From Allolobophora icterica (Eukaryota > Annelida > Clitellata > Crassiclitellata > Lumbricidae), in the NCBI GenBank assembly GCA_963556255.1, contig OY744610.1, forward strand, positions 11,149,977 through 11,213,976: a stretch of DNA of 64,000 nt. Reading direction: 5' to 3'. A model generated the notes under the pieces. The model saw nothing but the letters and a program-made list of their open reading frames with translations, was not told where the DNA came from and did not search any database. Positions 1-15,130 of this stretch are shown here, one piece after another. Positions within the stretch are counted from its first letter, which is position 1. Every line of letters begins with the position of its first letter. The position numbers and the translations under genes are program-made.

Positions 1-61
1 TCTGCTTAGGTCACTGCCAACGAGGTTGCCTAGGTTCCTGCACAACTCCTTTTGGGACGTG

Positions 62-398
62 ATGTAAGTAGGCAAACTCTTATATGTATACATATATATA
101 TATATATATATGTGTATATATATGTATATATATATACTAGGTGTAACCGGTGAAAAAATCACGGTATGTTTAGAAACTTTAATGTGTTTGAGAGTAGAAT
201 TGTAAAAGAACACGTTAGTTAAATTGCAGGCCTGGCTACGGGTACCGGTGAGAAGTGGCGGGGTGGGCTTCGCCTGCAGAAAGAGACAGAGACAGAGACA
301 GACAGAGCGTGAGACAGAGACAGACAGAGAGAGATAGAGAGAGTGAGAGATATGAGTTCAAGGCAATGCAGTCGAGTATATATATATATATATATATA
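62..398. repeat. TA and GACAGA microsatellites
   Basis: TA-rich tract at about 85-137, a (GAGACA/GACAGA) tract at about 280-345 and (TA)n at 377-398. Between the last two lies a 21-base piece (358-378) that also occurs in the minus-strand LINE near 5741-5761, so a scrap of that LINE is caught between simple repeats. Confidence 0.8.
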
Positions 399-399
399 A

Positions 400-1646
<1,247 letters not shown>

Positions 1647-1649
<3 letters not shown>

Positions 1650-2453
1650 GGTGAGTCATAAAAAACCGTGTCCCTGCTTATTTTGCTATAACTGCATCAG
1701 ATATAAGTTTATGTCAAAGAAATTTTAAGTAAAGGTAGAGGAGTTATTAGAGAGCATTATGAAGCTGAAAGTTTAAGTTCAAATTGACATCCTTGGGCAT
1801 CCACCATGGTCCACGCATGCGCAAAGACGCATACACCGCTGCTTCACTGACTTCAATGATGCGCTGATCCAATTCGTCCCATTCCTCCAAAACTCGATGA
1901 CGCAACTCGTTGACAACATGTATTCGATATCTGTACACCTTTTCTTGCACGACACTCTATAATATATTTTATACTCTACCGGATTCAAATCAGGTATGTT
2001 AGGTGGCCACAAAGTAGGCGGAATGAAATCAGGTGTTTCAGTTTGCAGTAACTCAAAAGTCTCATTGTCAACCGTTCTGGCCGTTAGCGGGCGGCCTCTA
2101 CCTGGTCGACGATAAAAAAAAGATCCAGTTTTATCGATCTTTGAAAGGAGAACATGAAATCTACCATGAATCAACCCTGTATCTGAAAATTCCTTTAAAA
2201 AACGTTTCGCACCGTCATTTTTTTATTCTGTTGTGGTTATGAAATGTTTATCTTCCTCGGTAAACACCGTTTTTCCGAGGGTTGTCTTGACATAATCATA
2301 GTTTAGGCGGGTTCAGCTTTTTGTAAAAAATAATTTATACAGCACTTAGCTGGACTATCAAGCTTCATTATTATGAAGTTTCATTAAAATTGAAAGTTAT
2401 ATGCATGCATTATTTTAAGTTATGTAGGGACACGTTTTTAATGACTCACCGTG
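1647..2453 (-). mobile_element. Decayed Tc1/mariner-like transposon with TIRs and TA target site
   Basis: The ends are inverted repeats of about 28-30 bases beginning CACGGTGAGTCAT, at 1647-1677 and 2424-2453, with TA immediately outside on both sides (1645-1646 and 2454-2455). The minus strand carries a frameshifted transposase C-terminus. One frame has the hallmark WPPNIPDLNPVEYK segment (the last-acidic-residue region of the DDE/D domain), and another frame continues with the helical tail (EKVYRYRIHVVNELRHRVLEEW). At 807 bp it is too short and too broken to be autonomous. It sits inside a TA microsatellite. Confidence 0.88.
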
Positions 2454-2729
2454 TATATATATTATAACAAGAGCAATCTCATTCGGCTCTCTTAATTAAG
2501 AAATTCTTTTAAAGGAGTCATGACAGACAGCCAAACCGCAGGGTCTCGTGAGACCAGTGCTCGAAGTGGGACGGTATGAAACAGTATGCCATACCGGCAC
2601 CTCTCCTGGCCAGTTGAAAGCAAACCGGAACTTATCCAGGCAAAAACTCCATACCGATATGGCCCAAAAACATATCGGTACGGTATTAACGTTATGCAAG
2701 TCAAACGTCGCCTGCATATTCACAGTGGC

Positions 2730-4012
2730 GTCCCGATCTGGTGTTTATCAATGCTGACCAATTTTAAACCAAGCGATTACGTAATGAAAATAGTCTTTAT
2801 TCAGACCAATATGCCTTCAGGCCATCTGGTTCGACCTTGGCGGCATTGATAGCTATAACCGATCATTTACTAGAAACAGTTACATGCGAGCCGTATGCCC
2901 GCATGATATCGCTTGACTTTTCCAAGGCATTTGACACTGTAAGGCATAATTACCTCGCAGAGCAGTTAGCCTCCATGTTAATTCCTGATTTTGTTTACAA
3001 TTGGGTGCTTTCTTTGCTTTTTAATCGAGTGCACTGTACTAAATTTTGTGGTATCATTTCCCCATACAAATGTATAAATGCTAGCACTGTACAGAGGTCA
3101 GGGCTTGACCAATCCACTTTTTAGCCGCAATTTCTGGACTTAAATTGCTTCATGCAGGGAACCGATTATTCAAATACACAGATGATTGCTATTTGATAAT
3201 TCCTGCCTCAAACATAACGACCACTGACTCTGAACTTGCCCACATAGCTGAATGGGCCAGAAATTGCAACTTGCGCTTAAATCATAGTAAGTCTTGTGAA
3301 ATCATAATAAGGCGTCCTCGAACCAAAATTCTAGATACCCCTCCGCCCATTGCTGGGATTGTACGTGTAAATGAAATAAAAATTTTGGGAGTCACTCTTT
3401 CTGAAAAAATTGGGTTCTCCTCGCACATTAACAACATCTGTTGTAAAGCTAAACAATCCTTTTTTGCTCTGCGAGTCCTGGTTTCGCATGGATTAACTGG
3501 AAGCCGCCTTCATGATGTTGTACGTTCCACCACAGTGGCACGAATGTTGTACTCATCTCCAGTCTGGTGGGGATTTTCCAATGGTCTTGAGAGAGAACGT
3601 CTCTCTGCCTTGATACGTAAGCTTAAGCGACAAGGGTATCTGCCAACTGATACTCCTACATTTGACCTGTTGTGTTCTAAGGCGGACGATGCTCTCTTTG
3701 CAGCAATCCTTCAGAACCCAGGGCATGTCCTCCATGATTTGCTCCCTCCTATACGATCTACCGGATATTATCTTCGACCTCGCCGGCATAATCGCGAGAT
3801 ACCACGATGTGATCCTTTGACGGGGAATGGTTACATTGCTAGATTACTGCATAAATGATAAGAAAACAATTGCTTTTTTATTTACTTATTTTATCATTTT
3901 TATTTCGATTTATTATTACTTCAATGTTTTACAATCAATGCTTCTAGCTTCTGTCCCATTGTGCGTTTGCTAATGGTGTAATAAAGAATATACTTACTTA
4001 CTTACTTACTTT
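2730..4012 (+). mobile_element. CR1/Rex-like LINE, copy A (reverse transcriptase region to 3' tail)
   Basis: Reverse transcriptase motifs run in order: DQYAFRPSGSTLAALIAI (about 2800-2850), DFSKAFDTVRH (about 2920-2945), a damaged QxSGLxxSxF region with a stop at 3122-3124, then the catalytic box as YTDD (about 3178-3189) instead of YADD, and a thumb and C-terminal region to the stop at 3856-3858. The ancestral 5' half is absent. A 3' UTR of about 120 bases with AATAAA ends in (CTTA)n at about 3990-4012. A second copy lies at 16306-17465 and more diverged fragments near 8.3 and 8.8 kb. The frameshift, the stop and the changed catalytic Ala mark it as dead. Confidence 0.9.
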
Positions 4013-5260
4013 AACATCTTCGATCAAGAAATGGCGCAGGTCTGCCGATGAAACATGTTGTCCCGCTCGGTCACAGAAGGTACACTCATATTTATGCGAC
4101 GTACTGCGGAAACTTCTATAATCCTTGTTCTTACTTACATTGTCTTACAATTACAATTTACATCATTGTGCATAGACAGCCAAATTATTTGTAACGACTT
4201 GGCACACATAGATTAAATCAATGTAAATATTTAATTCTGATTAGATGCTACGTAAGCCTACCTCTAGCAGGTATCACGTGCTCAAAACATACAACGTTCA
4301 GAGTGTATTTTAGCAATGCAGAATGCTCACAAAATTCAATTCGCAAAGCCATCTTGCCATGTAACTAGTAAAACTTGAGAAAGTCAGTAATTGGCAATTA
4401 TGTCAGTCAGTCACATGAATTTGAAATAGTTTTTCACGACGAAACCCTTGACAAGAAAAGATGCACTTCTCTTCCTCCGAAAATGCTTTAAAACTCACCT
4501 ACGACAATGTAGAATTTCAATATTTTTCCGCTGCAAGGGAAAGGAAAGGGAGGGGAGGGGAAAGAGGAGGGGTGGGGTAGGGGGAAGGACGGGGAGCGAA
4601 TGGAGGGGAGTGGTTCTTATATCCACACCGGCACCTTTTGTTTCCCACTTCGAGCCATGCGTGAGACCCAAAACTAAATGCCTAGCTCTTCAATCCCTAC
4701 ATGCATGAAGCTTAGGCCTATATAGTTATTAGCACTCCTTTTGAGAAACCCGTCAAGCATAAACGGCTTAACTTGTTTTCTAGAATCTCCATCAACTGAA
4801 AACAGACCTACCACTTCTTAGAAAGCATACTGATAAAATAATATTTTATGATATCTAAATGTAGAATTTACACATTAATTTCTAACATATTGGAAACATG
4901 TGCACGCGCTGTTTGCGCAACGGACTTTTTTCGTTTCTGCTGCAGCATTTTGCACGATTGTAAGATATTTTGTTCAAAAGTCGTCTTCGCCTAAGTGACT
5001 ATATCAAGTAGAGCCATCCTTCCAGATATTCGATTGTGTCTGGGATATACGGACCGCGTACGCCGCTTTATACAACCGGGTATTTTCAACTCGGTGGAGA
5101 ACAGCCGAAGCGGGTCTTTGAAGTGACTTCAACCGTTAGCTTTTGGTGAGACCCAGCCTATCGACACATCTCAGAGAATCGATGACTCAAGCAAATTATG
5201 GACCCTTCGATTCACCTTTTCACTAACTCCTCATCTCTTGCTTTCACCTCCGACTTGCCT
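4013..5260. other. No gene recognised
   Basis: Ordinary AT-rich sequence with a short purine-rich patch (about 4535-4610, GGGGA-rich). I see no convincing coding region, RNA gene or terminal repeats. Confidence 0.5.
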
Positions 5261-5261
5261 G

Positions 5262-5900
5262 TGCAATGTCTTTGAAGTCAATCAATCAACTAGACATTTA
5301 TATAGCGCGCTCTTCAAGGCAACTATTCAGAGGCGCTCCCAGCCCAACCTCGACGAAAGAGAACAGTCTTAAGAGCAGAGAAGAAAGAGCTGGACGAGTC
5401 TCGAGGAAGAGACCGCAGTTCGACAGGAAGGCCATTCCAGATAGTGGGACCGGCAACAGAGAATGCTCGCTGTTGCATGGTTGCAGTGCGAGCGAAAGGA
5501 ACATGTAAGTCACCGCGGGCGGTGGAACGGAGTAAGCGGCAACCAAGAAGTGCGGACGCTGGAAAGCAGAGCTCACAGATAGAAGGAGCGCGGTCAAGCT
5601 GACCTTGCCAGACAATAGAAGCAACCCGGTATACAATGCGCTGCGAAAAAGGAAGCCAGTGGAGGACGTCACGCATGTAATCAGACACGTGACCAAACTT
5701 AGGAATGCGCCCAACGAGGCGCGCAGCAGAGCGTAGGACGCGTTCAAGGCAATGCAGTCGAGTGTGAGGGAGACCAATATAGAGAGAACAGCAGTAATCA
5801 AGCCGACAGGTAATGAAAGCGTGAATGAGGGTAGCTGCAGACTGTGGAGAGAGAGAGCGGGAGACCACACGGAGCTGACGTAACTGAAAAATAACAACCC
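5262..5900 (-). mobile_element. CR1-like LINE, C-terminal fragment (same family as the 37.5 kb copy)
   Basis: The minus strand encodes the LINE C-terminus: LIHAFITCRLDYCCSLYIGL, then RLHCLERVLRSAARL, LHWLPFSQRIVYRV, GPTIWNGLPVELR and the terminal GSASE before the stop (about 5868 down to 5323). It aligns segment by segment with the intact-looking plus-strand copy at 37.5-38.4 kb. The 3' UTR at 5262-5322 includes the shared GAGCGCCTCTGA..GCGCTATATAAATG hairpin end and a (TTGA)n tail. It is truncated 5' of the thumb region. Confidence 0.9.
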
Positions 5901-6029
5901 GGCTCAGCTGCGAAATACGAGAAGTGAGAGCAGTCTCTGCGCTGTCTTAGCAAGTGGGAGGTAGCGCACATCTCTCATTATCAAATTACATCCTCCACAT
6001 CTTGTGCAACTGCTTCATGCATTATCGTG

Positions 6030-6440
6030 ACCTTCGCCGCACTGACCTATATGCTTCCACTATTTCTACCTGCATTGCTCGCTCCAAGCTTGATAGCTGC
6101 AGTTATTCTTCTTCAACTTTGAATTAAACCAAATTAAGTATCTGCAATTCATTCAAAACCCACTCGCCATAGCAACCATCTGGACACCCAAGCATCATCA
6201 TATCACTTCCATCTTTAAATCAGTCCGTTGGCTGAAAATCTCTGCAGCAGCCTCTTAAGAGTCCTATCGCTAAACCTACAACTCCTTGCAATATTCCGAA
6301 CCAAAATGCCTTCGCGGTATACTCACCATCTCTCTAGTAAATCATTCTTCTAAGTCACTCTTTGTCGTCACCCATCTCATCTCAAGTTCTCCAACCTTAG
6401 CAGTTCGTCTGCCCCCTTCAACGCCTGGTCACCTTTAGAC
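6030..6440 (+). pseudogene. Degenerate LINE C-terminal fragment
   Basis: The plus-strand translation, with a stop, reads through pieces such as LQFIQNPLAIATIWTPKHHHITSIFKS, RWLKISAAAS and TYNSLQYSEPKCLRGILTI. These match the equivalent region of the decayed minus-strand LINE at 31.8-32.8 kb (HHINPILKSLHWLKMRERI, TYNSLQYSQPKYLRDLFTI). No intact frame remains. Confidence 0.65.
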
Positions 6441-7165
6441 GACCGGACTTCCAAGGTTACTTTATATCTATGGTAGATCCCTATGACATGACGCACCAGT
6501 CGTGAATAAGCTGTCGTTCTGTGCCATGCTTTTAAGTACTGCATTAGAGGGTTCGATATTACGCAAATATCGAGACGAATACCGATTACGGTTCTACTTG
6601 CACCTGACGCCTCAACGAATAACCGGACGTACGTCAATTTCCGCTGTTGAGTGACTGCGAGCGCTGTCACGTGTCGTCCTCTTAGCCATCGACGAAACTT
6701 GGTCCTGAGACTCTGAATATGAAGCTATGTATCAACTGTCTGCTTTAATCAGTTGGTTTGGCTCAACGTGTGTGCATGGGCCCCCACACTAGTGAATCTC
6801 CTAGTGACAATTATAATGACGGTGACGATGACCATGATAATGCTGATGACGATAATAATAATAATGATGATACCAACTGCATTTAACGAAAACAAGCAAG
6901 TAAAATAGTAACTGTTTCGTGTTTTCAGGTCAAAGGAAACAAAGGATACGCATAAAGGATAAAGGATAATCATCTTATGTTGGACGTTTTTCAAAATTTT
7001 ATTTTAGTGAAGATTTAAACTCATTTATTTGACTCAACAGAAATTAATTAAAACAGATTGTAGTTTCTAGAAATCTTAAAGTAATATTTAGAACAGCAAA
7101 ATTAAAGAGCATTCAGAAATTCATTCGTTAATTTGTAAAACCCTGTTTTCCAAGCCAATATCTTC
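6441..7165. other. No gene recognised
   Basis: AT-rich sequence. A short imperfect (ATG/ATA)-type triplet patch lies at about 6810-6870. Nothing coding is supported. Confidence 0.5.
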
Positions 7166-7171
7166 ATCGAG

Positions 7172-7760
<589 letters not shown>

Positions 7761-7799
7761 TGATCGCTGGAGGATTTATCGGCGTCGGCGATTCCGGAG

Positions 7800-8335
7800 A
7801 CTAGGTTATATGTAGGCTATATTTGGGTCGGGTCGAAATATTGGTGAAAGTCAGAGGTCAGGAATGTAGATGGACAGCTTCTGTTAGGCCTAATGGAATT
7901 ACTTATCCATCAACTATCTCTGTCTTTTTTTAAACTGAATGCTACAACATGAAATACGCCGCTCCAATTAGACATCGTTAATTAAATGTCTTACTGTTAT
8001 ATAATAGCCTATATAGAAATTGAATTAAATCGCCAAATTCTACTAACAGCCCCTTAAATTAAAGATGGCTGTATTATTCAATCCGAACGGTCAGAATATG
8101 CGAAATAATTACACACCTCTTTTAAGGGTCATATTTGCGCTATAAATATAAGTGGTTCTTTATAATTATACAATAATTCGCTAAATTTGAAGTCTACTTC
8201 GCCACTGTCCATACTCTGGTAGTACCAATCGAAAGCCTAGAATAAGGAGGAGGGGTCAATAGTAATCTTCAATGTGACACAGCGTTACATAAACATCGAC
8301 TAACTTACCATCTGTCAAGGACACCCTGACAGTAA
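7800..8335. other. No gene; contains one copy of a small interspersed repeat
   Basis: Bases 8195-8255 resemble 9345-9415 (plus strand) and 63520-63580 (minus strand), sharing the core of GCCACTG..CATACTCTGG..GT..CCA followed by AAGCCTGGA-like sequence. The rest is unremarkable AT-rich DNA. Confidence 0.5.
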
Positions 8336-8395
8336 ATTAAGTAAGTAAGTAAGTAAGTATATTATGTATTAGGCTGCGCTAGCAAACGCACAGTG
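8336..8395 (-). mobile_element. 3' end of a CR1/Rex-like LINE (family of copy A)
   Basis: (TAAG)n on the plus strand, i.e. (CTTA)n on the minus strand, is preceded in minus-strand sense by sequence resembling the 3' UTR of copies A and B (GTTTGCTA..ATAATATACTTAC). Only the last 60 or so bases remain. Confidence 0.55.
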
Positions 8396-8449
8396 CTGAA
8401 TTGAGGTCGATATTAGCGGCTGCCACAAGATGTCACTATACAGTTTTTA

Positions 8450-8755
8450 ATCTTCTGGGAGGGAAAACAAGGTTTCTGGGGGGACCAACCAATTTTTTGG
8501 CATTTCGTCCATCATTTTCCAGACTTTTTCAACTTTCATCTTTAAAAAGTTGATGACTTTTTTTAGTCATTCGTCCAACTTTTACACTTTTGCATAAGAA
8601 TTACTCTTTCAAAAACCGTTGATAACCTTTTTTAGGAATTCGTCTCTCAAAAAGTATACTCACCTCTCGGAGGGAAAACAATGTCTCCTGGGGGATTTCC
8701 CTCCCCCAAAGAACACAAATCCTGGGGACATTCCCCCCAAAGACGACTAGATTAA
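8450..8755. repeat. Unclassified repeat with paired GGGAGGGAAAACAA motifs
   Basis: TGGGAGGGAAAACAAGG..TCTGGGGGG at about 8456-8486 is echoed by TCGGAGGGAAAACAATG..TCCTGGGGGA at about 8666-8696, with further TTCGTCC/TTCGTCT and AACTTT repeats between. The complementary form (TTCCCTCCCCC, ATTCCCCCC) follows at 8695-8745. This looks like the end of an uncharacterised mobile element. No coding capacity. Confidence 0.4.
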
Positions 8756-8765
8756 ACACTGATCA

Positions 8766-8924
8766 GTACGGAAAATTCAGGGACATGTCCTACATGATCT
8801 GCTGCCACCAATCAAACGCACAGGCCACTTCCTGCGCCCACGAGCTCACGACCTAGAAATCCCGACCGCTGATAGCTTGTCCAGAAAAACGTTTATCATC
8901 AGGATGCTTTATGAAGCTGCTTAG
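8766..8924 (+). pseudogene. Diverged C-terminal piece of the copy-A LINE family
   Basis: An open stretch of about 52 codons to a TAG at 8922-8924 reads KIQGHVLHDLLPPIKRTGHF, then LRPRAHDLEIP..MLYEAA. It matches the last part of copy A (NPGHVLHDLLPPIRSTGYYL, RPRRHNREIP..ARLLHK). It is a separate, older insertion with no upstream reverse transcriptase. Confidence 0.8.
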
Positions 8925-8929
8925 TTACG

Positions 8930-9685
8930 TTATGGGTAACAAACAATATAAATTGCGGATAATTGAGACAAATATTAGTAGCTAATATTAACATATTATT
9001 AGTATATTTTCTGTATAAACATGCTAACGTTGCTTTTCACCAAAATGCGGTTTGCAATTGGTTTCAATTAAGAATATTCTATTCTATTGCATTCTACTAT
9101 ATACTGAATACTATTGAAATGGCCTCGTACACCTAAGATATTGAGAAAATAAAGACTGCTAATCCACCTCCATTACAACGCAAGACAGTTTATACATCAG
9201 GGAAGATGATGTGACGTCATTTGCTGTGGCAGATGTAAATTGTCGTTAAACTCTCGTTACCTCTAGGCTACTAATACGAGATTGCGTTAAGATACCTTTC
9301 AAAGAGATTTACCGATGCTATATAAGTCCTGCTTAGAACATCTTGTGGTAGTAAACTCCGCCACTGCTCATACTCTGGCAGTGCCAGTCCCAAGCCTGGA
9401 GAAAGAGGCACAGTGTCGTTAAACATCAACGAATCTTGAGATAGTCTTTGAGCCGTTGAAGTCGACATAAAGTTCACATTGAAGTGTTATGCGTGTGTGC
9501 ATATATTTGTAATTGTAATTGTAACTAGTAACTTCTATTGCGCCGGTTTCTAATATGCAAGGCATCAACCGATTGCACACCAAAACTAAGCCGCATTCTG
9601 GTCAATATCTAAAAGATCAGTTCGTAAGGCAGAGAGGCAGAATATAGTGGATAAGCAATTTGAATGAGGTAATGTTCTAAGTTGA
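8930..9685. other. No gene; contains one copy of a small interspersed repeat
   Basis: Bases 9345-9415 belong to the small repeat also present at 8195-8255 and, inverted, at 63520-63580. Otherwise AT-rich with no supported gene. Confidence 0.5.
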
Positions 9686-10140
<455 letters not shown>

Positions 10141-10199
10141 ATGCCACAAGGTACATATGATCCCTCTGGTACTTAGATCTTAATTTGTTGATATGTTAC

Positions 10200-10200
10200 A

Positions 10201-10270
<70 letters not shown>
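10200..10270. repeat. (TTA)n microsatellite
   Basis: About 70 bases of pure TTA triplets abutting the RTE element. Confidence 0.95.
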
Positions 10271-11525
<1,255 letters not shown>

Positions 11526-11529
11526 TTGA

Positions 11530-12400
11530 TTGTTATTGTTAGGTCCTATTGCCCCTGCCACTGTCATTGCTGTTGCTTTTCGCAGTCTTTTGGCTGTTTT
11601 TAATGTTCTTGTTATCATTATTATTGCATTTTATTATTTCTCCTGCTATTGCCATTTCTATTGCTGTTGCATTTCTACTGTTATTGCGTTTAAACATAGA
11701 CCTGCATAGCTGTTCAGAAGTTTGACCCCGCTTATGATTGAACCGCTTTCTTCCAGGATTATTAGGAGGCTGAGCTAAAAAGTAAAGCATGCGGAGAATA
11801 ATGGACGTTTACAAAAACTCTGTTGCTGCGATCTGTAACCGCTTTAGTTGTAACATTCATGTTTTGCACAATCCAAAACTGAACTCTGTAATTAAAAATT
11901 AACGATGTTGCTGTCTGAATTTCGACTCATGTGCTTCTAGGTAGAGTACTGTACTGCATGTCTTATTGTCCTCGAGACCAGTCTAGAGTGTACTCGAGTT
12001 CGTTTTTTAAAGTCTTGGTCTTGGTCTTGAGACCAACGTCTTGGCCTTGGTCTTGAGGTTTAAGGCATCAAGTCTGCGAAGTGCTGGGTCGTGCTCAGGT
12101 CTCTCTGATTCATATCTTGTCGATTTGCGAATTAAGAAATCGCATGAACGTCATCGGAAGCCTTCTTGCTTGAAAACCAAAGAATTCCTATTTGGTTGAT
12201 TCAACATTATCTTACGCTTAGCCTTGTGCAAGAACGTGAGTTACGGCTAAACCGAATTTCGACTGGATCGATTGTGTTTTACTTAGGCCCTATATGATAA
12301 ATAAATAGGATAATCACACTTCGTTTCCTTCGTTTATTGCAACCAATTCAATTATGACATCATAAGAACATCATACAGGATCTCTGCCATAGGTTACAAA
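11530..12400. other. No gene recognised; short TTGGTC tandem
   Basis: Contains a degenerate tandem of GTCTTG/TTGGTC units at about 12013-12058 with CTCGAGACCAG-like flanks (11971-12000), perhaps the end of a mobile element. No supported coding region. Confidence 0.45.
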
Positions 12401-13091
12401 ATGTAGATTCAAAAGGATTAAAGTAACGCATAATACAAATGTGCAGTGACGAATAATCAAGTTAAGGTATTCTATCTAAAGCCTAACATTTAAGACATTG
12501 GAAGCAAAAGCAAAACACAATTAGAACATGAATCAATACAAATAAATAAACTAATATAACTAACTTGTCTACTGGAGATTGCGTTGAAATAGGTACGCAC
12601 ATGTTTCTTTAAATGAATACAAATTAGGTAGCAGTCGCAAATCAGTAGCCAAGCTGTTCCGTTAGGAAGGACCAGCACATGTTATAGAAAATAGTCTGTT
12701 TTTTGTGAGGGCGAACGCTCGACAGTACTAATTTTGGGATAGAGTGAAATAGGTCAGGCATTCAAGATAAGTTGGAAAGTAATCATCAAAAGTGGAGGGA
12801 ATTTGATCATTCTTGTGCCGATATATAGTCTTAAATTTATTTTTGCGTTAATACAATCAACTTTGAGAATCTTCAGATCAATGAATCACTGTGATCCGTT
12901 CTAGAGGAGGTTGATAATCCTGGACTACAGTTAATTACTTTATTTTTTTATAGCCGGGATGGATAATTTGGTGGCTATGCAATGTTGCAATATAGCCAAT
13001 ACAGACAAACTAGGGAGTAACACAAACTAAGGCGTAGTTGATGGGATCAAAATAACTAATAAGTGACATCGCTGCAATATTCTTTTGCAAT
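12400..13091 (-). mobile_element. Decayed LINE, 3' part (continues beyond the TTAA element at 14527)
   Basis: The minus strand at about 12690-12560 gives a frameshifted GPS..NSLATDLRLLPNLYSF-type LINE C-terminus. It is the downstream part of the LINE whose reverse transcriptase lies at 14527-15130; the 1.43 kb TTAA element separates them. Several stops; non-functional. Confidence 0.6.
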
Positions 13092-14526
13092 TTAACCCTT
13101 ATAGGGTAACCGTTTTTTGGTTACAGTTTACGGTAACCGGGGGGTAAAAAATTGGTAATCCTGGGTTTTAGCGTCCGAAATTATTTGCATTGCATGAGCG
13201 ATGAAAACGTTTCACAGTTAAACTCAAACAAGAAGTTGGAAGATTGATGAAAATGTCAATGAAACTAGAAGCCGGATGATCGATTAAAATATTACATAGT
13301 TAAAGTCAAACTAGAAGTTGGAATTGCGATGAAAATACATCGTTTTAGTGCCGATATTATTCCTGTGTATGACCGATGAAAATATTTTATAGTAAAACTC
13401 GAACTAGAAGTTGGAAGATTGACGAAAATATTCACGAAACTAGAAGCTGGATAATCGATTAAAATATAACTTAAACTAGAAGTTGGATGAACGATGATTA
13501 TTTATTGTATATTGTATTACAACGTTTCAATTAAAATAATTTCGGACGCTAAAACCCAGGATTACCAAAAAATTACCCCCAATTTATTTTCGTCAAATCT
13601 AAGGAAATGTTTAACCAATTTTGGTCATGTTTAATTTATCTGATAGACAAGGACAATAGACAACATTATTGAATGTAATGAGTAAGAAATCTTGAATTAA
13701 AATGACGACTCGTTCCAATATGGCTGTCTAAAGCGAAAGTAGTTATAAGTTGTGAGTCAATGCTACCATGCTACCAGTCTCAGATACTAATCAATGAAGC
13801 CAAATGCTGTGTCGTAGTGTTGATTGAAATAACTAACTGCAAGCAATAACAAGCGGCTGTGCAGTGCTGTAATAGTCAGTAACTAATAACGTTTACAAAA
13901 TTTCACTTGACAAAACTGACAAAATAGAAACATAAAGTGACAAGTACACCCGTAATAGTTTTACTACAGTTTCAGTGGGCATCTTATGCATTCGTATGAT
14001 ATACGTTTTTGTCCATGCTTTCCACTTACAAAGTGATTACATTTGGTACAGCGGTGTTCGACTTTGTGATCAATCTGTCGAGGGCAACTCTGGCAGCGAC
14101 CTCTATTCTTAGTAGCGGTTGGAAATTCTCATCTATTTGTTTCGATAGTTTTATGCAAAAGTACGTAAACTACAATAATATAATCCAACAGGAAATGGAA
14201 ATCACACAGCAAAGAATGACTAATTCATATGCAAAAAATATAACAACCACATATCTCCAACAATTCAGTTCTATCAACTACTATGTTTACAAATACATAG
14301 TGCAGAAATGATTTATCCAGTACCGGAATATAAAACTTTATTCTTCATAGTAGTCTGCCGCTAGGTGGCAGCGCAATGTGGCACAGCTGAAAACGACATT
14401 GTGAAGAAAAAACATATCTAGGAAAAGTCACAAAAGCAAAAGTCTTTTTTGTTTTTCTTAAAAAAGCGTACGAAGAAAAGTAGACTGGGGGTTATTTTTT
14501 ACCCCCGGTAACCGTATAAGGGTTAA
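13092..14526. mobile_element. TTAA-bounded (piggyBac-like) non-autonomous element
   Basis: Both ends are TTAA followed inward by CCCTTATA(G/C)GGT, giving inverted termini at 13092-13115 and 14503-14526, with CGGTAACCG subterminal motifs and G-runs next to TAAAAAAT. TTAA duplication plus CCC termini is the piggyBac pattern. No transposase is recognisable inside. A second, nested inverted repeat occupies 13139-13583. The element splits a minus-strand LINE, so it is younger than that LINE. Confidence 0.72.
13139..13583. repeat. Foldback repeat with AACTAGAAGTTGG minisatellite core
   Basis: The arm GGTAATCCTGGGTTTTAGCG (13152-13171) reappears inverted at about 13550-13569. The arms span roughly 13139-13185 and 13537-13583. 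Between them are degenerate units built on AAACTAGAAGTTGGA and GATCGATGAAAAT. The same unit fills another foldback element at 29610-29830. Confidence 0.75.
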
Positions 14527-15130
14527 GTAGATAAGTTTGAAATGCCCCTTCCATCTTACATGCTCATCAAAATAGACACCAAGAAATTTAGCGGATTCAG
14601 TTTGTAAAATTAATTTATTGTTAATGCAAATGTTAATATCTTGCTTTGGAAGGAGTTTTTTGTGGGAACGAATTAAGGTGTAATTGGTTTGAGATAAATT
14701 CAGGATTGTTTTGTCTTTAACCATTCTGCTACATCATGAGTTCAGTGTCAGCCAACTCCAGTAATATGTAAACAGATTTATGAGATAGAAAAACTGTATT
14801 GCCATCTGCAAAAATAATGAAATGAAGCAACCCATTTATTATTTATGTAAAGTTGGAACAAAAGCAGACCAAAGTTAGACCCATGCGGAACTCCACAACG
14901 AGTGAAATTTAATTGTGATAAACTACTATTAGGCCTACACAAAACCTGCTGTTGCTATGGCCTTGTATATTGACATTTTCTTCACTGGTCGATTTACTGC
15001 AATATCAAACCTTTGAAGTTTTCTTAGCAGAATGTTATGATAAACAGTGTCGAAGACTTTGGCCAAATCAAAAATATATTCCCATTGGAAACTCATCTTT
15101 GTCAATAATCTTTTAACAATGTCATACATA
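14527..15130 (-). pseudogene. Decayed LINE reverse transcriptase, 5' part of the split copy
   Basis: The minus strand gives FDLAKVFDTVYHNILLRKL (from about 15078), the finger/palm motif of LINE reverse transcriptases, and further on NKLILQTESAKFLGVYFDEH and a following W (about 14625-14545), the thumb region. Numerous frame breaks. The reading continues past the TTAA element into 12400-13091. Confidence 0.75.
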
